This document shows, piece after piece, positions 10,215-18,506 of a stretch of DNA of 24,193 nt. How positions within the stretch are numbered: position 1 is the first letter of the stretch; every line of letters starts with the position of its first letter. This stretch comes from Firmicutes bacterium UBA4874 (GTDB lineage Bacteria; Bacillota; Clostridia; Caldicoprobacterales; DTU083). The notes beneath the pieces were generated by a model. The model ran no database searches, was not told the DNA's origin, and saw nothing but the letters and a program-made list of their open reading frames with translations. The DNA is taken from NCBI GenBank assembly GCA_002399435.1, contig DHDO01000067.1:35672-59864 (forward strand), given 5' to 3'. The position numbers and the translations under genes are program-made.

Positions 10215-11096
10215 TTATCCTTTTCGAAGCAGTCTTCCCACCGGTGCATTTGCTCCATGATCCAACAAGCCGTTCACGATCTGGCCTTCGCTCAAAGACC
10301 CCAATTCCTTCAGCTGCACATCCAAAACCTGAATATAATGGTATCGGTGAGGGACGAATTTTTTTACAACATCCTGCAGAGACAGATTGGATAAAACAGC
10401 AACATTCCGTATGGGCATGCTGCCTTCCTTTAACAGGGATTCCTTTTTATACGTGATATCCTTCAGCATGGCGTAGGTTGCATTCCGTTTCTCCCTGCCA
10501 GCAGAGTATATCAGGATCCCGGCAAGAACGAACAGGGAGTAATTGAAAACATGATAGTAGAAGCCATACAACCCGGCCGTCGCCAGAATCAATGCCAGCA
10601 ACAGTCCCATGTTCGAAGCAATCTGAGTCGCCCGTTTCAGCCCCATTTGCCTGGCCAGAACAGCACGCAGGATCCTTCCTCCGTCCAGAGGAAGAGCTGG
10701 CAGCAAATTGAACCCGGCCAGCAGAAGATTGTAATTTACAAATTCCGGACTCCGGGCAGAGGATGAGATCCACCCCATCTGAATTCCTCCGAAATACAGG
10801 AGAATCAAAAGGATATTGGACAGGGGACCTGCTGCAGCAACCAGAATTTCATGACGGGGATTCAGCTCAAACATGCTCTGGATCTTGATGGCTCCGCCAA
10901 AGGGAAGAAGTTCAATTTCATCCACTTTCATCTTCAGCATCCTGGCTGTCAGAATATGGGACATTTCATGGATGAAAAAAACGAAAAAAACAGCGGTAAA
11001 ATTACCGCCGTGGCCCGTTATCAGAAGAACAACCACCAGGAGCAGAAGATAATTGCTGACGTAAATATCGATATCGAATATTCTGCCTATCCGCAT
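10215..11096 (-). CDS. spoIVFB: SpoIVFB-like intramembrane M50 metalloprotease
   Basis: This is a site-2-type zinc protease. In B. subtilis SpoIVFB sits in the outer forespore membrane and cleaves pro-sigma-K to activate late mother-cell genes. The 293 residues carry HEMSH (H43, E44, H47) within a membrane segment and NLLPALPLDGGR (N130-R141), which supplies the third ligand D138. About six hydrophobic segments cover residues 12-205. A C-terminal CBS-like domain (about 225-290) matches the ATP-sensing domain of SpoIVFB. The start lies five bases after the stop of the LytM-type gene, which fits the spoIVFA-spoIVFB pair. A general M50 protease role outside sporulation cannot be excluded, but the partner and location favour SpoIVFB. 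Confidence 0.88.
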   Translation of the reverse strand: MRIGRIFDIDIYVSNYLLLLVVVLLITGHGGNFTAVFFVFFIHEMSHILTARMLKMKVDEIELLPFGGAIKIQSMFELNPRHEILVAAAGPLSNILLILLYFGGIQMGWISSSARSPEFVNYNLLLAGFNLLPALPLDGGRILRAVLARQMGLKRATQIASNMGLLLALILATAGLYGFYYHVFNYSLFVLAGILIYSAGREKRNATYAMLKDITYKKESLLKEGSMPIRNVAVLSNLSLQDVVKKFVPHRYHYIQVLDVQLKELGSLSEGQIVNGLLDHGANAPVGRLLRKG

Positions 11097-11101
11097 GCCG
11101 G

Positions 11102-12241
11102 CTATACACCTTTCTGCTCCGAAGTCTGATTGGCATGCCGGATATAGTTCAGCGGATCCACTGCTTTATCCTTCATCCATATCTCGAAATGAAGCATTGG
11201 CTCTGCCCCTTTTGATGATGCTCCGATGGTGCCCAGCTTCTCTCCCCCGACTACGCTTTGCCCGGCTTTCACATTGATTTTCCCACACCTTCCATAAAAG
11301 GAAAAGGTCTGATCCCCATGGTCCACCCATACGGAAGAGCCATAGAGTTCATGCTTCTCCACAGCCGCTACCACGCCGGCTGCCGTTGCATAGAAAGGAG
11401 CATGATCGGCAGCTGTGATATCAATTCCCTTGTTCTCGAACACCCCGTCCGAGGAGTTCAGGGAAACCTGTTCCTTAAATACCTGGGTAACCTCCCCCTG
11501 AATTGGAACACGAAACTTCAGGTCTTTTCCATCCTGGGCCTTGCTGTCTTTTGCCCCGCTCCCGGAATCTTTCGTATCCTGCTGAAAGGCAGACCGTACC
11601 TTTCCCGGAATCGACTTCCCGACGAATTTCAGTTTCCCCAGTGCCTTATCCAGGTCAAACTCATGGGTAATCGCCATTTTTACTTTGTCCACAGCAGTCT
11701 GCGCAAAGGGCAGCCGGATGCTGTTCAGCAAAAAAATGACGAGAGCAATCAAAGCGGCCGCTGCAATCCTTCTCATCAGGGAAGAAATCCATCCGCCTTC
11801 CTTCCGGTTGTTCATTGAAAAAGTGGAAGACGCGGAAAGAGCCGGATGGGCTCGAGGGCGGACGACGCCCCTCCCCTCGCCGCTTCTCCTTCTGGATTCC
11901 CGTAAATCTTCCAGGCAATAGGGGCTTTCCTGGTTCACATCGCTCAGACAGGCGATTGTACGGCGGGCAGGAACTCCGCTGTCCGTTGTACGGCGGACAG
12001 AAACTCTGCTGTCCAGTGTACGGCGGGCAGGAACTCCGCTGTCCAGTGTACGGCGAACAGGAACTCCGCTGTCCGTTGTACGGCGAACAGGAACTCCGCT
12101 GTCCGTTGTACGGCGAACAGGAACTCCGCTGTCCAGTGTACGGCTGACAGGAACTCCGCCGTCCGGATGATCCGGTCTCCCTGCCGGCCTGTTTCGATGA
12201 ATCGTTCTGCCCTGTATGACAACAGACTGTTTTTCCTCCAT
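11102..12241 (-). CDS. spoIVFA: SpoIVFA-like membrane protein with LytM domain and repeat-rich N-terminus
   Basis: SpoIVFA holds SpoIVFB and its inhibitor BofA together in the outer forespore membrane and keeps the protease silent until a forespore signal arrives. The 379 residues comprise a cytoplasmic N-terminus with seven ten-residue repeats of the type GVPVRRTTDS (about 29-96), a low-complexity linker, one membrane segment (about 158-177, AAAALIALVIFLL) and a C-terminal LytM/M23 domain (about 241-366). Zinc ligands are incomplete: NKGIDI replaces HxGxD, and the HLH pair is reduced to MLHFE, so hydrolase activity is doubtful. The ATG at 12241 follows GAGGAGG; the in-frame ATG at 12262 lacks a site. 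The B. subtilis homologue is much shorter (about 264 residues); the repeats and linker account for most of the difference. Confidence 0.83.
   Translation of the reverse strand: MEEKQSVVIQGRTIHRNRPAGRPDHPDGGVPVSRTLDSGVPVRRTTDSGVPVRRTTDSGVPVRRTLDSGVPARRTLDSRVSVRRTTDSGVPARRTIACLSDVNQESPYCLEDLRESRRRSGEGRGVVRPRAHPALSASSTFSMNNRKEGGWISSLMRRIAAAALIALVIFLLNSIRLPFAQTAVDKVKMAITHEFDLDKALGKLKFVGKSIPGKVRSAFQQDTKDSGSGAKDSKAQDGKDLKFRVPIQGEVTQVFKEQVSLNSSDGVFENKGIDITAADHAPFYATAAGVVAAVEKHELYGSSVWVDHGDQTFSFYGRCGKINVKAGQSVVGGEKLGTIGASSKGAEPMLHFEIWMKDKAVDPLNYIRHANQTSEQKGV
11957..12166. repeat. Seven tandem 30-bp repeats (in-frame minisatellite) inside the spoIVFA-like gene
   Basis: Seven head-to-tail copies of a 30-base unit start at 11957, 11987, 12017, 12047, 12077, 12107 and 12137. 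Each begins TGTACGGC and contains AACTC and CGCTGTCC or a close variant. Copies 4 and 5 are identical and the others differ at a few positions, mainly the bases after TGTACGGC and the last two bases. The unit length is a multiple of three, so each copy encodes one ten-residue repeat and copy changes keep the frame. There are no spacers between copies. Confidence 0.97.
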
Positions 12242-12268
12242 AGAGCCGTTCCTCCTCTTCATCGGACC

Positions 12269-12292
12269 GGGACATCAATTGGCATGTCTCCC
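12269..12292. other. Small inverted repeat between mgsA and the spoIVFA-like gene
   Basis: GGGACAT at 12269-12275 can pair with ATGTCTCCC at 12284-12292 across an eight-base loop, with one bulged base. There is no T-run on either side, so it is not a normal terminator. It lies just upstream of the ribosome-binding site of the spoIVFA-like gene and could be an operator or an mRNA structure; chance is also possible. Confidence 0.35.
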
Positions 12293-12330
12293 GTATAGAT
12301 ATATTACAGAGGAGAAAAGATTATGCTCCA

Positions 12331-12771
12331 TTAAAAATCCATGGAGGATCCTTCCGCACCATCATCCCTATCCGGCGGATTCACCAGATAACGCCAGTCC
12401 AGATCCCCCCGCTGTACCGCCTTCAGCATCACCTCAGCGGTGGCTATGTTGGTGGCAAGAGGAATATTGTGCACATCACACAGTCTCAGGAGGGCATTGA
12501 CATCCGGTTCATGAGGCTGAGCCGTCAGGGGATCCCGGAGAAAAATAATCAGATCAATTCGGTTGTAGGCCACTCTGGAACCGATCTGCTGATCTCCGCC
12601 CATTGGGCCGGAAAGAAAACGTTTAATCTTCAGACCGGTTGCTTCCGCCACCAGCTTTCCCGTGGTTCCGGTTGCACACAGCCGGTGATCCTTCAGGATC
12701 TGCTGATAGGCAATACACAGGTTTATCATATCTTCTTTTTTCTTATCGTGGGCAATTAAAGCGATATTCAA
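12331..12771 (-). CDS. mgsA: Methylglyoxal synthase
   Basis: MgsA converts dihydroxyacetone phosphate to methylglyoxal and phosphate, a bypass that releases phosphate when sugar phosphates build up. The start is a TTG at 12771 preceded by AGGAGG, giving 146 residues that begin (M)[15 protein letters not shown]; the longer frame to 12918 would overlap rodA. Active-site elements are present: the phosphate-binding loop LCATGTTG (32-39), the catalytic Asp60 in [11 protein letters not shown] and His87 in AQPHEPDV. It lies 11 bases after rodA. Placement beside rodA and min genes recurs in Clostridia although no functional link is established. Confidence 0.94.
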   Translation of the reverse strand: MNIALIAHDKKKEDMINLCIAYQQILKDHRLCATGTTGKLVAEATGLKIKRFLSGPMGGDQQIGSRVAYNRIDLIIFLRDPLTAQPHEPDVNALLRLCDVHNIPLATNIATAEVMLKAVQRGDLDWRYLVNPPDRDDGAEGSSMDF

Positions 12772-12782
12772 TCCATGACCTC

Positions 12783-13940
12783 CTAAAAAGTAATCTTCTG
12801 TCTGCGCATGCCAACATTGAGAACAAGACCAAAAGAAATCATATTGATCCACATGGAACTGCCGCCATAACTCATAAAGGGCAGGGGGATACCGGTAATC
12901 GGCATAATGCCCATGCACATTCCAATATTTTCAAACACATGAAACAGGAGCATGGAAGCAACCCCTATGCAGATAAGGGAACCCAGATGATCTCTGGCTT
13001 TGGACGCAATACGAATGGTTCTGATAATTAAAAAAAGGTACAGAACAATAATGGTGATGCCCCCGAGAAAGCCCAGAGCTTCCGCTATGACTGCAAAAAT
13101 AAAATCCGTATCCTTGGCAGGCAGAAAATTCAGCTGACTCAACATATTATGAAACAGAAACCCGCCGCTTCCCAACCGGCCGGTCAACTGGCCGGAACCA
13201 ACGGCCATCCTGGATTGTATGGCCTGCATCCCTTTTCCCGTAGGATCCAGTCCGGGATTCAGAAAAACCAGAATACGGTTTTTTTGAAATTTGTCCAGAA
13301 ATTTGAACCATACAAGGGGAACCGCGGCAACCCCTGCACCAATCACACCAAACAGCAGCTTGTAATCGATCCCGGCGACAAAAATCATGCCCATAAAGAT
13401 GACGATCAGGACCAGGGCTGTCCCCAAATCCGGCTGTATGACAATAAACACGAAAGGAACTGCCAGAGTCAGCAGAATTTGTGTCATACTCCTGAAATCA
13501 TTAATCCCGGTCTCTTCTTTTTTGGCCATAATGCGGGCAAGGGAGAGAATGACGGAAATTTTGGCAAATTCCGATGGCTGCAGCTGATACGGGCCGATGG
13601 GTATCCAGCTCTGGGCGCCGCCGCGCGTTTGCCCTTTCATTTTCACCGCAATCAACATGGCGATAACAATCCAGTAAAAATATACGGACAAATCAATAAG
13701 CGTATGATAATCTATACTGACTGCCACCAGCATAAGCACCAGGCCGGAAACAAACCAGACAATCTGCAGCTTAACCTGCCTCATATTGAAACTGCCAAAT
13801 ATCTCTGAAACAGCGTTGTCGCCAGTCTCCACCGGCGAACGGGTCGCCAGCATAATTCCAAATAACCCGATGACGGTGATCAGCAGGATGATGATCAGCA
13901 AAGCGAAATCAAAATTACGTACCAGTCGTTTGTCAAACAT
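12783..13940 (-). CDS. rodA: SEDS peptidoglycan glycosyltransferase RodA
   Basis: RodA polymerises lipid II into glycan strands during cell elongation, working with PBP2 and the MreBCD complex. The 385-residue protein begins [15 protein letters not shown] and has about ten membrane segments. Family signatures are present: [31 protein letters not shown], and the C-terminal [13 protein letters not shown]. An ATG at 13940 is preferred on homology and has GATGGAG upstream; a TTG at 13970, directly after the minE stop, would add ten residues. Its partner PBP2 is encoded upstream of the intervening minCDE genes. FtsW and SpoVE are paralogues, but the sequence start and context favour RodA. Confidence 0.94.
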   Translation of the reverse strand: MFDKRLVRNFDFALLIIILLITVIGLFGIMLATRSPVETGDNAVSEIFGSFNMRQVKLQIVWFVSGLVLMLVAVSIDYHTLIDLSVYFYWIVIAMLIAVKMKGQTRGGAQSWIPIGPYQLQPSEFAKISVILSLARIMAKKEETGINDFRSMTQILLTLAVPFVFIVIQPDLGTALVLIVIFMGMIFVAGIDYKLLFGVIGAGVAAVPLVWFKFLDKFQKNRILVFLNPGLDPTGKGMQAIQSRMAVGSGQLTGRLGSGGFLFHNMLSQLNFLPAKDTDFIFAVIAEALGFLGGITIIVLYLFLIIRTIRIASKARDHLGSLICIGVASMLLFHVFENIGMCMGIMPITGIPLPFMSYGGSSMWINMISFGLVLNVGMRRQKITF

Positions 13941-13971
13941 TAAGATTCTACTCCATCTCTGATAATTCAAC

Positions 13972-14262
13972 TCATCCGTTATTCTTGCCCATATTCTTTA
14001 CTCTTTTGATGGGAATGTTGGCAATCAGGGCAGAAGTATACTTATCTTCCTCCTGCCCAACCCGGGACAAACGGATATCAAACCCCTTTTCATCAATCTC
14101 CATATAATTGGAAATCACTTTGGCAATATCACCTTTCACCATATCCAGAAACCTGGGTGAAACATTGGCGCGGTCATGAATCAATACCAACTGCAAACGT
14201 TCTTTCGCAATATCCTTACTTTTATTGTCTTCTTTGCTGAAAAACCTGAAAAAATCAAGCAA
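13972..14262 (-). CDS. minE: Cell division topological specificity factor MinE
   Basis: MinE stimulates the MinD ATPase and drives Min oscillation so that MinCD inhibits septa only near the poles. The 96-residue protein has an N-terminal amphipathic membrane-targeting segment (MLDFFRFF), the MinD-contact helix (KDIAKERLQLVLIHDR) and the C-terminal topological-specificity domain. It starts at a TTG (14262) behind AAGGGTGA, seven bases after minD. MinE in a spore-former is typical of Clostridia; Bacillus uses DivIVA/MinJ instead. Confidence 0.95.
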   Translation of the reverse strand: MLDFFRFFSKEDNKSKDIAKERLQLVLIHDRANVSPRFLDMVKGDIAKVISNYMEIDEKGFDIRLSRVGQEEDKYTSALIANIPIKRVKNMGKNNG

Positions 14263-14269
14263 TGTCCCG

Positions 14270-15088
14270 TCACCCTTTCCATGTTCTCTTTTTGTTTTTC
14301 ACGGTAAAGAGATTACGCAGCCTGTCTATGAAAGTCTCCTCCGTATCCATGTTCAGCAAAGGAATTTTCTCTCCCAGCAGACGTTTTGCAATATTGCGGT
14401 AAGCCTGCCCGGCAGAGGAGGAATTCCCCGTAACGACAGGCTCTCCACGATTGCTGGATACGATGATCTCTTCATCATCCGGTACCACACCAAGGAGATC
14501 CACTCCCAGAATGTCAATGGTGTCATCGATATTCATCATATCTCCCCGCTTTACCATATCCATCCGGAGCCGATTGATGATCAGCTGTGGATTGGTCAGC
14601 TCATTGGATGCGAGAAGTCCGATGATCCGATCGGCATCCCGCACGGCAGAGACCTCGGGCATCGTGACCACCACCGCCTTATCCGCCCCGGCTATGGCAT
14701 TTTTGAATCCCTGTTCAATACCGGCCGGACAGTCAATGAGGATAAAATCGAATTGGTCTCTCAGATCCTCACAAAGCTTCTGCATCTGTGCAGGAGTGAC
14801 GGCATTTTTGTCCCGTGTCTGTGCCGCCGGAAGCAAATACAGGCAGTTGAACCGCTTGTCCCGGATCAGGGCCTGCTTCATCCTGCAGACCCCTTCCACC
14901 ACATCCACCAGGTCATATACAATCCGGTTCTCCAGGCCCATTACCACGTCCAGGTTCCGGAGACCAATATCCGCATCGATCAGCACCGTTCTTTTCCCTT
15001 CCAGGGCAAGAGCCGTGCCGATATTTGCCGTTGTTGTGGTTTTCCCCACACCGCCTTTTCCCGACGTTATCACAATTACTTCTCCCAT
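14270..15088 (-). CDS. minD: Septum site-determining ATPase MinD
   Basis: MinD is a membrane-cycling ATPase of the ParA/MinD class that recruits MinC and is released by MinE. The 272 residues begin MGEVIVITSGKGGVGKTTTT, with the deviant Walker A GKGGVGKT at 10-17. They also show DADIGLRNLDVVMG and the switch region DFILIDCPAGIEQG. The basic amphipathic C-terminal tail (FIDRLRNLFTVKNKK) is the membrane-targeting sequence. The ATG follows GGGGGA. It lies between minC and minE in one unit. Confidence 0.97.
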   Translation of the reverse strand: MGEVIVITSGKGGVGKTTTTANIGTALALEGKRTVLIDADIGLRNLDVVMGLENRIVYDLVDVVEGVCRMKQALIRDKRFNCLYLLPAAQTRDKNAVTPAQMQKLCEDLRDQFDFILIDCPAGIEQGFKNAIAGADKAVVVTMPEVSAVRDADRIIGLLASNELTNPQLIINRLRMDMVKRGDMMNIDDTIDILGVDLLGVVPDDEEIIVSSNRGEPVVTGNSSSAGQAYRNIAKRLLGEKIPLLNMDTEETFIDRLRNLFTVKNKKRTWKG

Positions 15089-15099
15089 TACTTTTCCCC

Positions 15100-15789
15100 C
15101 TATATTCTATTCGTCTGCAGCATCGGATCCTGTCTCCCCTTCCCCGGAAGGTAAGGCTCAACGAACAGATGATTCTCTTTTACGTAGGCAATCTCCGGGC
15201 AGGAGGGCTTTGTTGTTTCTCCTTCAGGCGACCTTGCAATGGTTCCTGCAATCCGTAACTGGGTGGGAAGAAGACAATAGGCGGCGACAACCGCTTTGAC
15301 GTTGCCGTCCGCTCCTGCCTGGGCAATGCCGCGCAGTATACCGAGGACCAGTATATTGCCTCCGGCAATTAATTCCCCGCCGGGATTGACATCCCCTATC
15401 ACAACAATATTTCCCTTGTAGGAAATGCACTGTCCGCTTCGGACCGTACCCCGGATGAACCGGGTCATCCCCTCTTCCAGACAAGCAAAGGAACCGGACG
15501 GATCCTCCGGCGACAAATCCTCCTCCTTTTGCGGCTCCGGATTTCCGCGGAATTCCACGGTCCCTGGCTTCATATACCGGGAAAACAGCTTTAATATCTG
15601 TTTTTGCTCCTCCGGCTCAAATTCCCGGCCGATAAAGATCAAATTGACTTTGGACCCATCAAAAAAGAGCTTGCCGGACTGAAGCTTTCTCAGAAAGCTG
15701 TCCATAATATCCGGAAGGTCGGCCTCACGGGCTGCATAAATATTCAATCCATCCCGGGTACCTTTGAACCGTACGGATTCTTCGATCAT
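15100..15789 (-). CDS. minC: Septum site-determining protein MinC
   Basis: MinC blocks FtsZ assembly and is brought to the membrane by MinD. The 229-residue protein has an N-terminal FtsZ-inhibiting domain (about 1-100), an acidic linker (QKEEDLSPEDP) and the C-terminal beta-helical domain (about 110-205) with GDVNPGGELIAGGNILVLGILRG broken across turns. The C-terminus after about 205 is a non-conserved tail. The ribosome-binding site is weak (GGGGGA, about 11 bases upstream). The 127-base gap to the upstream PBP2 gene shows no convincing terminator, so minC may be read through from PBP2. Confidence 0.95.
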   Translation of the reverse strand: MIEESVRFKGTRDGLNIYAAREADLPDIMDSFLRKLQSGKLFFDGSKVNLIFIGREFEPEEQKQILKLFSRYMKPGTVEFRGNPEPQKEEDLSPEDPSGSFACLEEGMTRFIRGTVRSGQCISYKGNIVVIGDVNPGGELIAGGNILVLGILRGIAQAGADGNVKAVVAAYCLLPTQLRIAGTIARSPEGETTKPSCPEIAYVKENHLFVEPYLPGKGRQDPMLQTNRI

Positions 15790-15916
15790 TTTTCTATCTA
15801 TCCCCCGATGTCATCACTTATGGTCAGTTAATAAATATTCTACAAATTCAAGCGGATTCCTCTAATTTTGATATCTTTTTGCAGTGCGCCGGACAGCAGG
15901 AAGCAGCAGCCTTTTA

Positions 15917-18337
15917 TCATTGGGACAGTTGGTTGGAAGGCAAAAGATTGTTATGCTGATCCCGACCCTTCAGCCGATAATATTCCTCAATGATCCGCCT
16001 TGCCACAGGGGCTGCATTCCCCGACTGTTTCCCATTGGGAACCGCTACCACCACTACGACCTCCGGTTTGTCGTAGGGAGTAAAGGCAGTGAACCATGCT
16101 GTATTCCTCTCCACCTGCCCCGGAACAATCTGAGCCGTTCCTGTCTTGCCGCCGAGAGTGATGGAGGGATCCAGACCGGTAAACGCCTTGACCCCCGAGC
16201 CGTGACCGCCTGGTCCTCCGGTTGCATAAATAACGCGGTGCATGCCTTCCTTGATGGCTGCCTGATATTTTTCCCTGACCTGCAGCTGCTCAAACTTCGG
16301 CTCCGTTTTCTGGATCACCTTGCCTTCCGGAGACCGGATTTCTTTCATGATATGGGTTTCCAACACCCGGTCGCCGTTTACCAGAGCCGCAATATACCGT
16401 GCAATCGCTAAGGGACTGACGCTGGTGGCGCTTTGCCCGATAAAGGTTCGCAGAAACTCCATGTCGGACCATCTCCCCTGATAGGAGATATTGGACAGAT
16501 CATTGACTGCTTTCGGGATCGCCTTATCCTTTTCCTTGAAAATCCCATTGTCTGTCAGGTAATGAGTCAGCTTTGTGTATTTGCTTCCAATATCAACTAT
16601 CTCCTTTATCTGCGTGCTGGACAGATCTTTCCCGTATTTATCCTTCATTAATCGCTTTACCGAACCATAAGCCGTTCTTTTGCGGTTTCTCTCCACAACC
16701 TCCGGACTGGATACCACGTTTTGATCTTTCTTATTGTCCAGGGTCAAAAGCTCCAGCCCCGTCGGACCGTCCAGGCCAAAACGAACGGCCCATTTGTGAA
16801 GATCCTTAATGCCCAGCCGGTCTCCGATGGCAGTGAAGTAATAGTTGCAGGACACCTTCAATGCGTCCATGACATTCACCCTGCCGTGTCCGTATTTGCT
16901 CCAGCAAGCCGGCGCCGTAGGACGAAGCCGGTACCGGTCCTGTATGGTTTCTCCTATGGAAACTTTCCCTTCCATAAGAGCTGCCGTGCCCACCAGCATT
17001 TTGAACACGGAGCCTGGCTCCATGCCGCCCTGAAAGGCAAGGGCAAACAATGGGTTGGAAGGATCCTTTGCCAGATTGCCGTACTCCTCCGTTGTGATCC
17101 CCCTGGCAAAATCATTCAGATCATAAGGGTATGGGCTGTCGGCAGAGCTGGCCATGGTAAGGATCTCCCCGGTATTGGCATCCAGTATAACAGCGGCTCC
17201 GTTGTGGGCGAGGGGAGCCTGGTTGTCCCCGGCATAGGGCTCGACTCCCTCCCTCATCTTACTCAGCTCTTCCTTTAAAATATCCTCCGTACGACGCTGC
17301 AGACGAATATCCATGGTCAATACCGCATCATCGCCGTTCCATGGCACCTTTTCTTCCAGAACCTGAATCACCCGCCGGGAAGCATCCACTTCCGCCTTCA
17401 AATATCCCTGCTTTTTCTTCGTATTGCCGGTCAGCCATTTCTCTGCATAAGCTTCCACGCCATCCTGACCATATTTATCGCTATAGACATTGTAACCATC
17501 GTGTTCCGGAGTATTTCCAAACTTTTTCTTATAGGACTCCACATTGTTTTCTGTGATTCTTCCGACATAGCCAACAATATGCTGAGCGCTCTCCCCATAA
17601 GGATAATACCTGCCCAGTTCAATCACGGTCTGGATGCCGGAAAGCTCATCCGCATGCGTTTCGATGCTGGAAACAGCCCGGTAATTGATATCCTCCGCAA
17701 TCTTTACCGGTTCGTCCTTCCGAAAGCGGTTTAAGTACAGATCCAGCCGGACGGAAATGATTTTCCGCGCCGTCTCATCCGAAATGGACTTTTTTATGTC
17801 ATATTTCTCTCTCAGCTTTGCCAGCATCTGATCCGCCGGTAGATCCTCTTTTTTCATCCCAATACTTTTTCTCCATGTGTTGTAACGCTTTTTGGCGATA
17901 TCTTTATCCTTTGTAGCGAAATCATAGTAGAATCCGCCGGAAGTCTTTTGCCCGGTATTATTCGGAACAATGGAGTTATTTTTAATGGGAATCGTATCCA
18001 AAAGGGCTTCCCCGTTCTTTTCCAGAATAGCAATGGTCTTCAGAAGAACAGCATTGATCTTTTTTCCGTCGGTGGGAAGCCAGCGCCTGTCCACCTGGGC
18101 AACATAGATTTGCCGGTTTACGGCAATCGGAATCCCGTTGCGGTCCAGAATGTTCCCCCTGGCCCCTTTCAGGGCCACTGAGATCTGCTTGCGCTCCTGA
18201 GCCATATTATAGTAATACTCACCCTTGCTCACAGTAAGATAAGCCAGGCGGGCACCCAGTGCCGTAAACAACAGCACAATCACCAGGCCAAAAACAAAAA
18301 AGCGATTTTTCATCAGATGTAAGAATTTTTTCATCAT
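15917..18337 (-). CDS. mrdA: Penicillin-binding protein 2 (elongation transpeptidase, class B PBP)
   Basis: PBP2 crosslinks peptidoglycan during cell elongation together with RodA. The product is about 806 residues, starting MMKKFLHLMKNRFFVFG, with one N-terminal membrane anchor (about 11-33), a long dimerisation domain with ARGNILDRNG, and the transpeptidase domain. Active-site motifs are SVFK (S443, K446), SCN (496-498) and KTG (731-733). About 90 polar residues sit between the SxN region and FIGQSATSVSPL, longer than in E. coli PBP2. The start is uncertain: tandem ATGs at 18337 and 18334 sit 13 bases or more from GGAGGG, and an ATG at 18364 has no site. A terminator upstream separates it from mreD, so it should have its own promoter; only weak candidates are visible. 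Confidence 0.93.
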   Translation of the reverse strand: MMKKFLHLMKNRFFVFGLVIVLLFTALGARLAYLTVSKGEYYYNMAQERKQISVALKGARGNILDRNGIPIAVNRQIYVAQVDRRWLPTDGKKINAVLLKTIAILEKNGEALLDTIPIKNNSIVPNNTGQKTSGGFYYDFATKDKDIAKKRYNTWRKSIGMKKEDLPADQMLAKLREKYDIKKSISDETARKIISVRLDLYLNRFRKDEPVKIAEDINYRAVSSIETHADELSGIQTVIELGRYYPYGESAQHIVGYVGRITENNVESYKKKFGNTPEHDGYNVYSDKYGQDGVEAYAEKWLTGNTKKKQGYLKAEVDASRRVIQVLEEKVPWNGDDAVLTMDIRLQRRTEDILKEELSKMREGVEPYAGDNQAPLAHNGAAVILDANTGEILTMASSADSPYPYDLNDFARGITTEEYGNLAKDPSNPLFALAFQGGMEPGSVFKMLVGTAALMEGKVSIGETIQDRYRLRPTAPACWSKYGHGRVNVMDALKVSCNYYFTAIGDRLGIKDLHKWAVRFGLDGPTGLELLTLDNKKDQNVVSSPEVVERNRKRTAYGSVKRLMKDKYGKDLSSTQIKEIVDIGSKYTKLTHYLTDNGIFKEKDKAIPKAVNDLSNISYQGRWSDMEFLRTFIGQSATSVSPLAIARYIAALVNGDRVLETHIMKEIRSPEGKVIQKTEPKFEQLQVREKYQAAIKEGMHRVIYATGGPGGHGSGVKAFTGLDPSITLGGKTGTAQIVPGQVERNTAWFTAFTPYDKPEVVVVVAVPNGKQSGNAAPVARRIIEEYYRLKGRDQHNNLLPSNQLSQ

Positions 18338-18400
18338 ATAGAAACCATATCCCTCCGGAAGCAACCCATGCTGTCTATTATTTTATCATGACAAGCCCAA

Positions 18401-18455
18401 ATAAAAAAGGGAAAAAAGAAAGCATCTCCAGGAAAAATGCCCTGTACAAGATGCT
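18401..18455 (-). terminator. Intrinsic terminator after mreD
   Basis: On the minus strand AGCATCT and AGATGCT pair, with an inner CAGG/CCTG stem, and the hairpin is followed by TTCTTTTTTCCCTTTTTT. It lies 51 bases after the mreD stop and ends the DUF4321-maf-mreBCD unit ahead of the PBP2 gene. Confidence 0.82.
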
Positions 18456-18506
18456 GTAAAACAAGAAGAATAAGACTCCACCCTGCTTTCCCGCCTATCA
18501 TTTGGA

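Noticed and set aside
11957..12166. Regular 30-bp repeats as a possible CRISPR array
   Set aside because: The units are directly adjacent with no spacers, have no dyad symmetry, and lie in frame within a coding gene.
11661..12278. Alternative long frames over the repeat array on both strands (for example SSCSPYNGQR repeats)
   Set aside because: They are open only because a 30-base unit without stops stays open in each frame; the frame used continues into a membrane segment and LytM domain.
15790..15916. Gap between the PBP2 gene and minC examined for a terminator or promoter
   Set aside because: The GC-rich stretch does not form a sound hairpin, and the TTGAAT box lacks a properly spaced -10.
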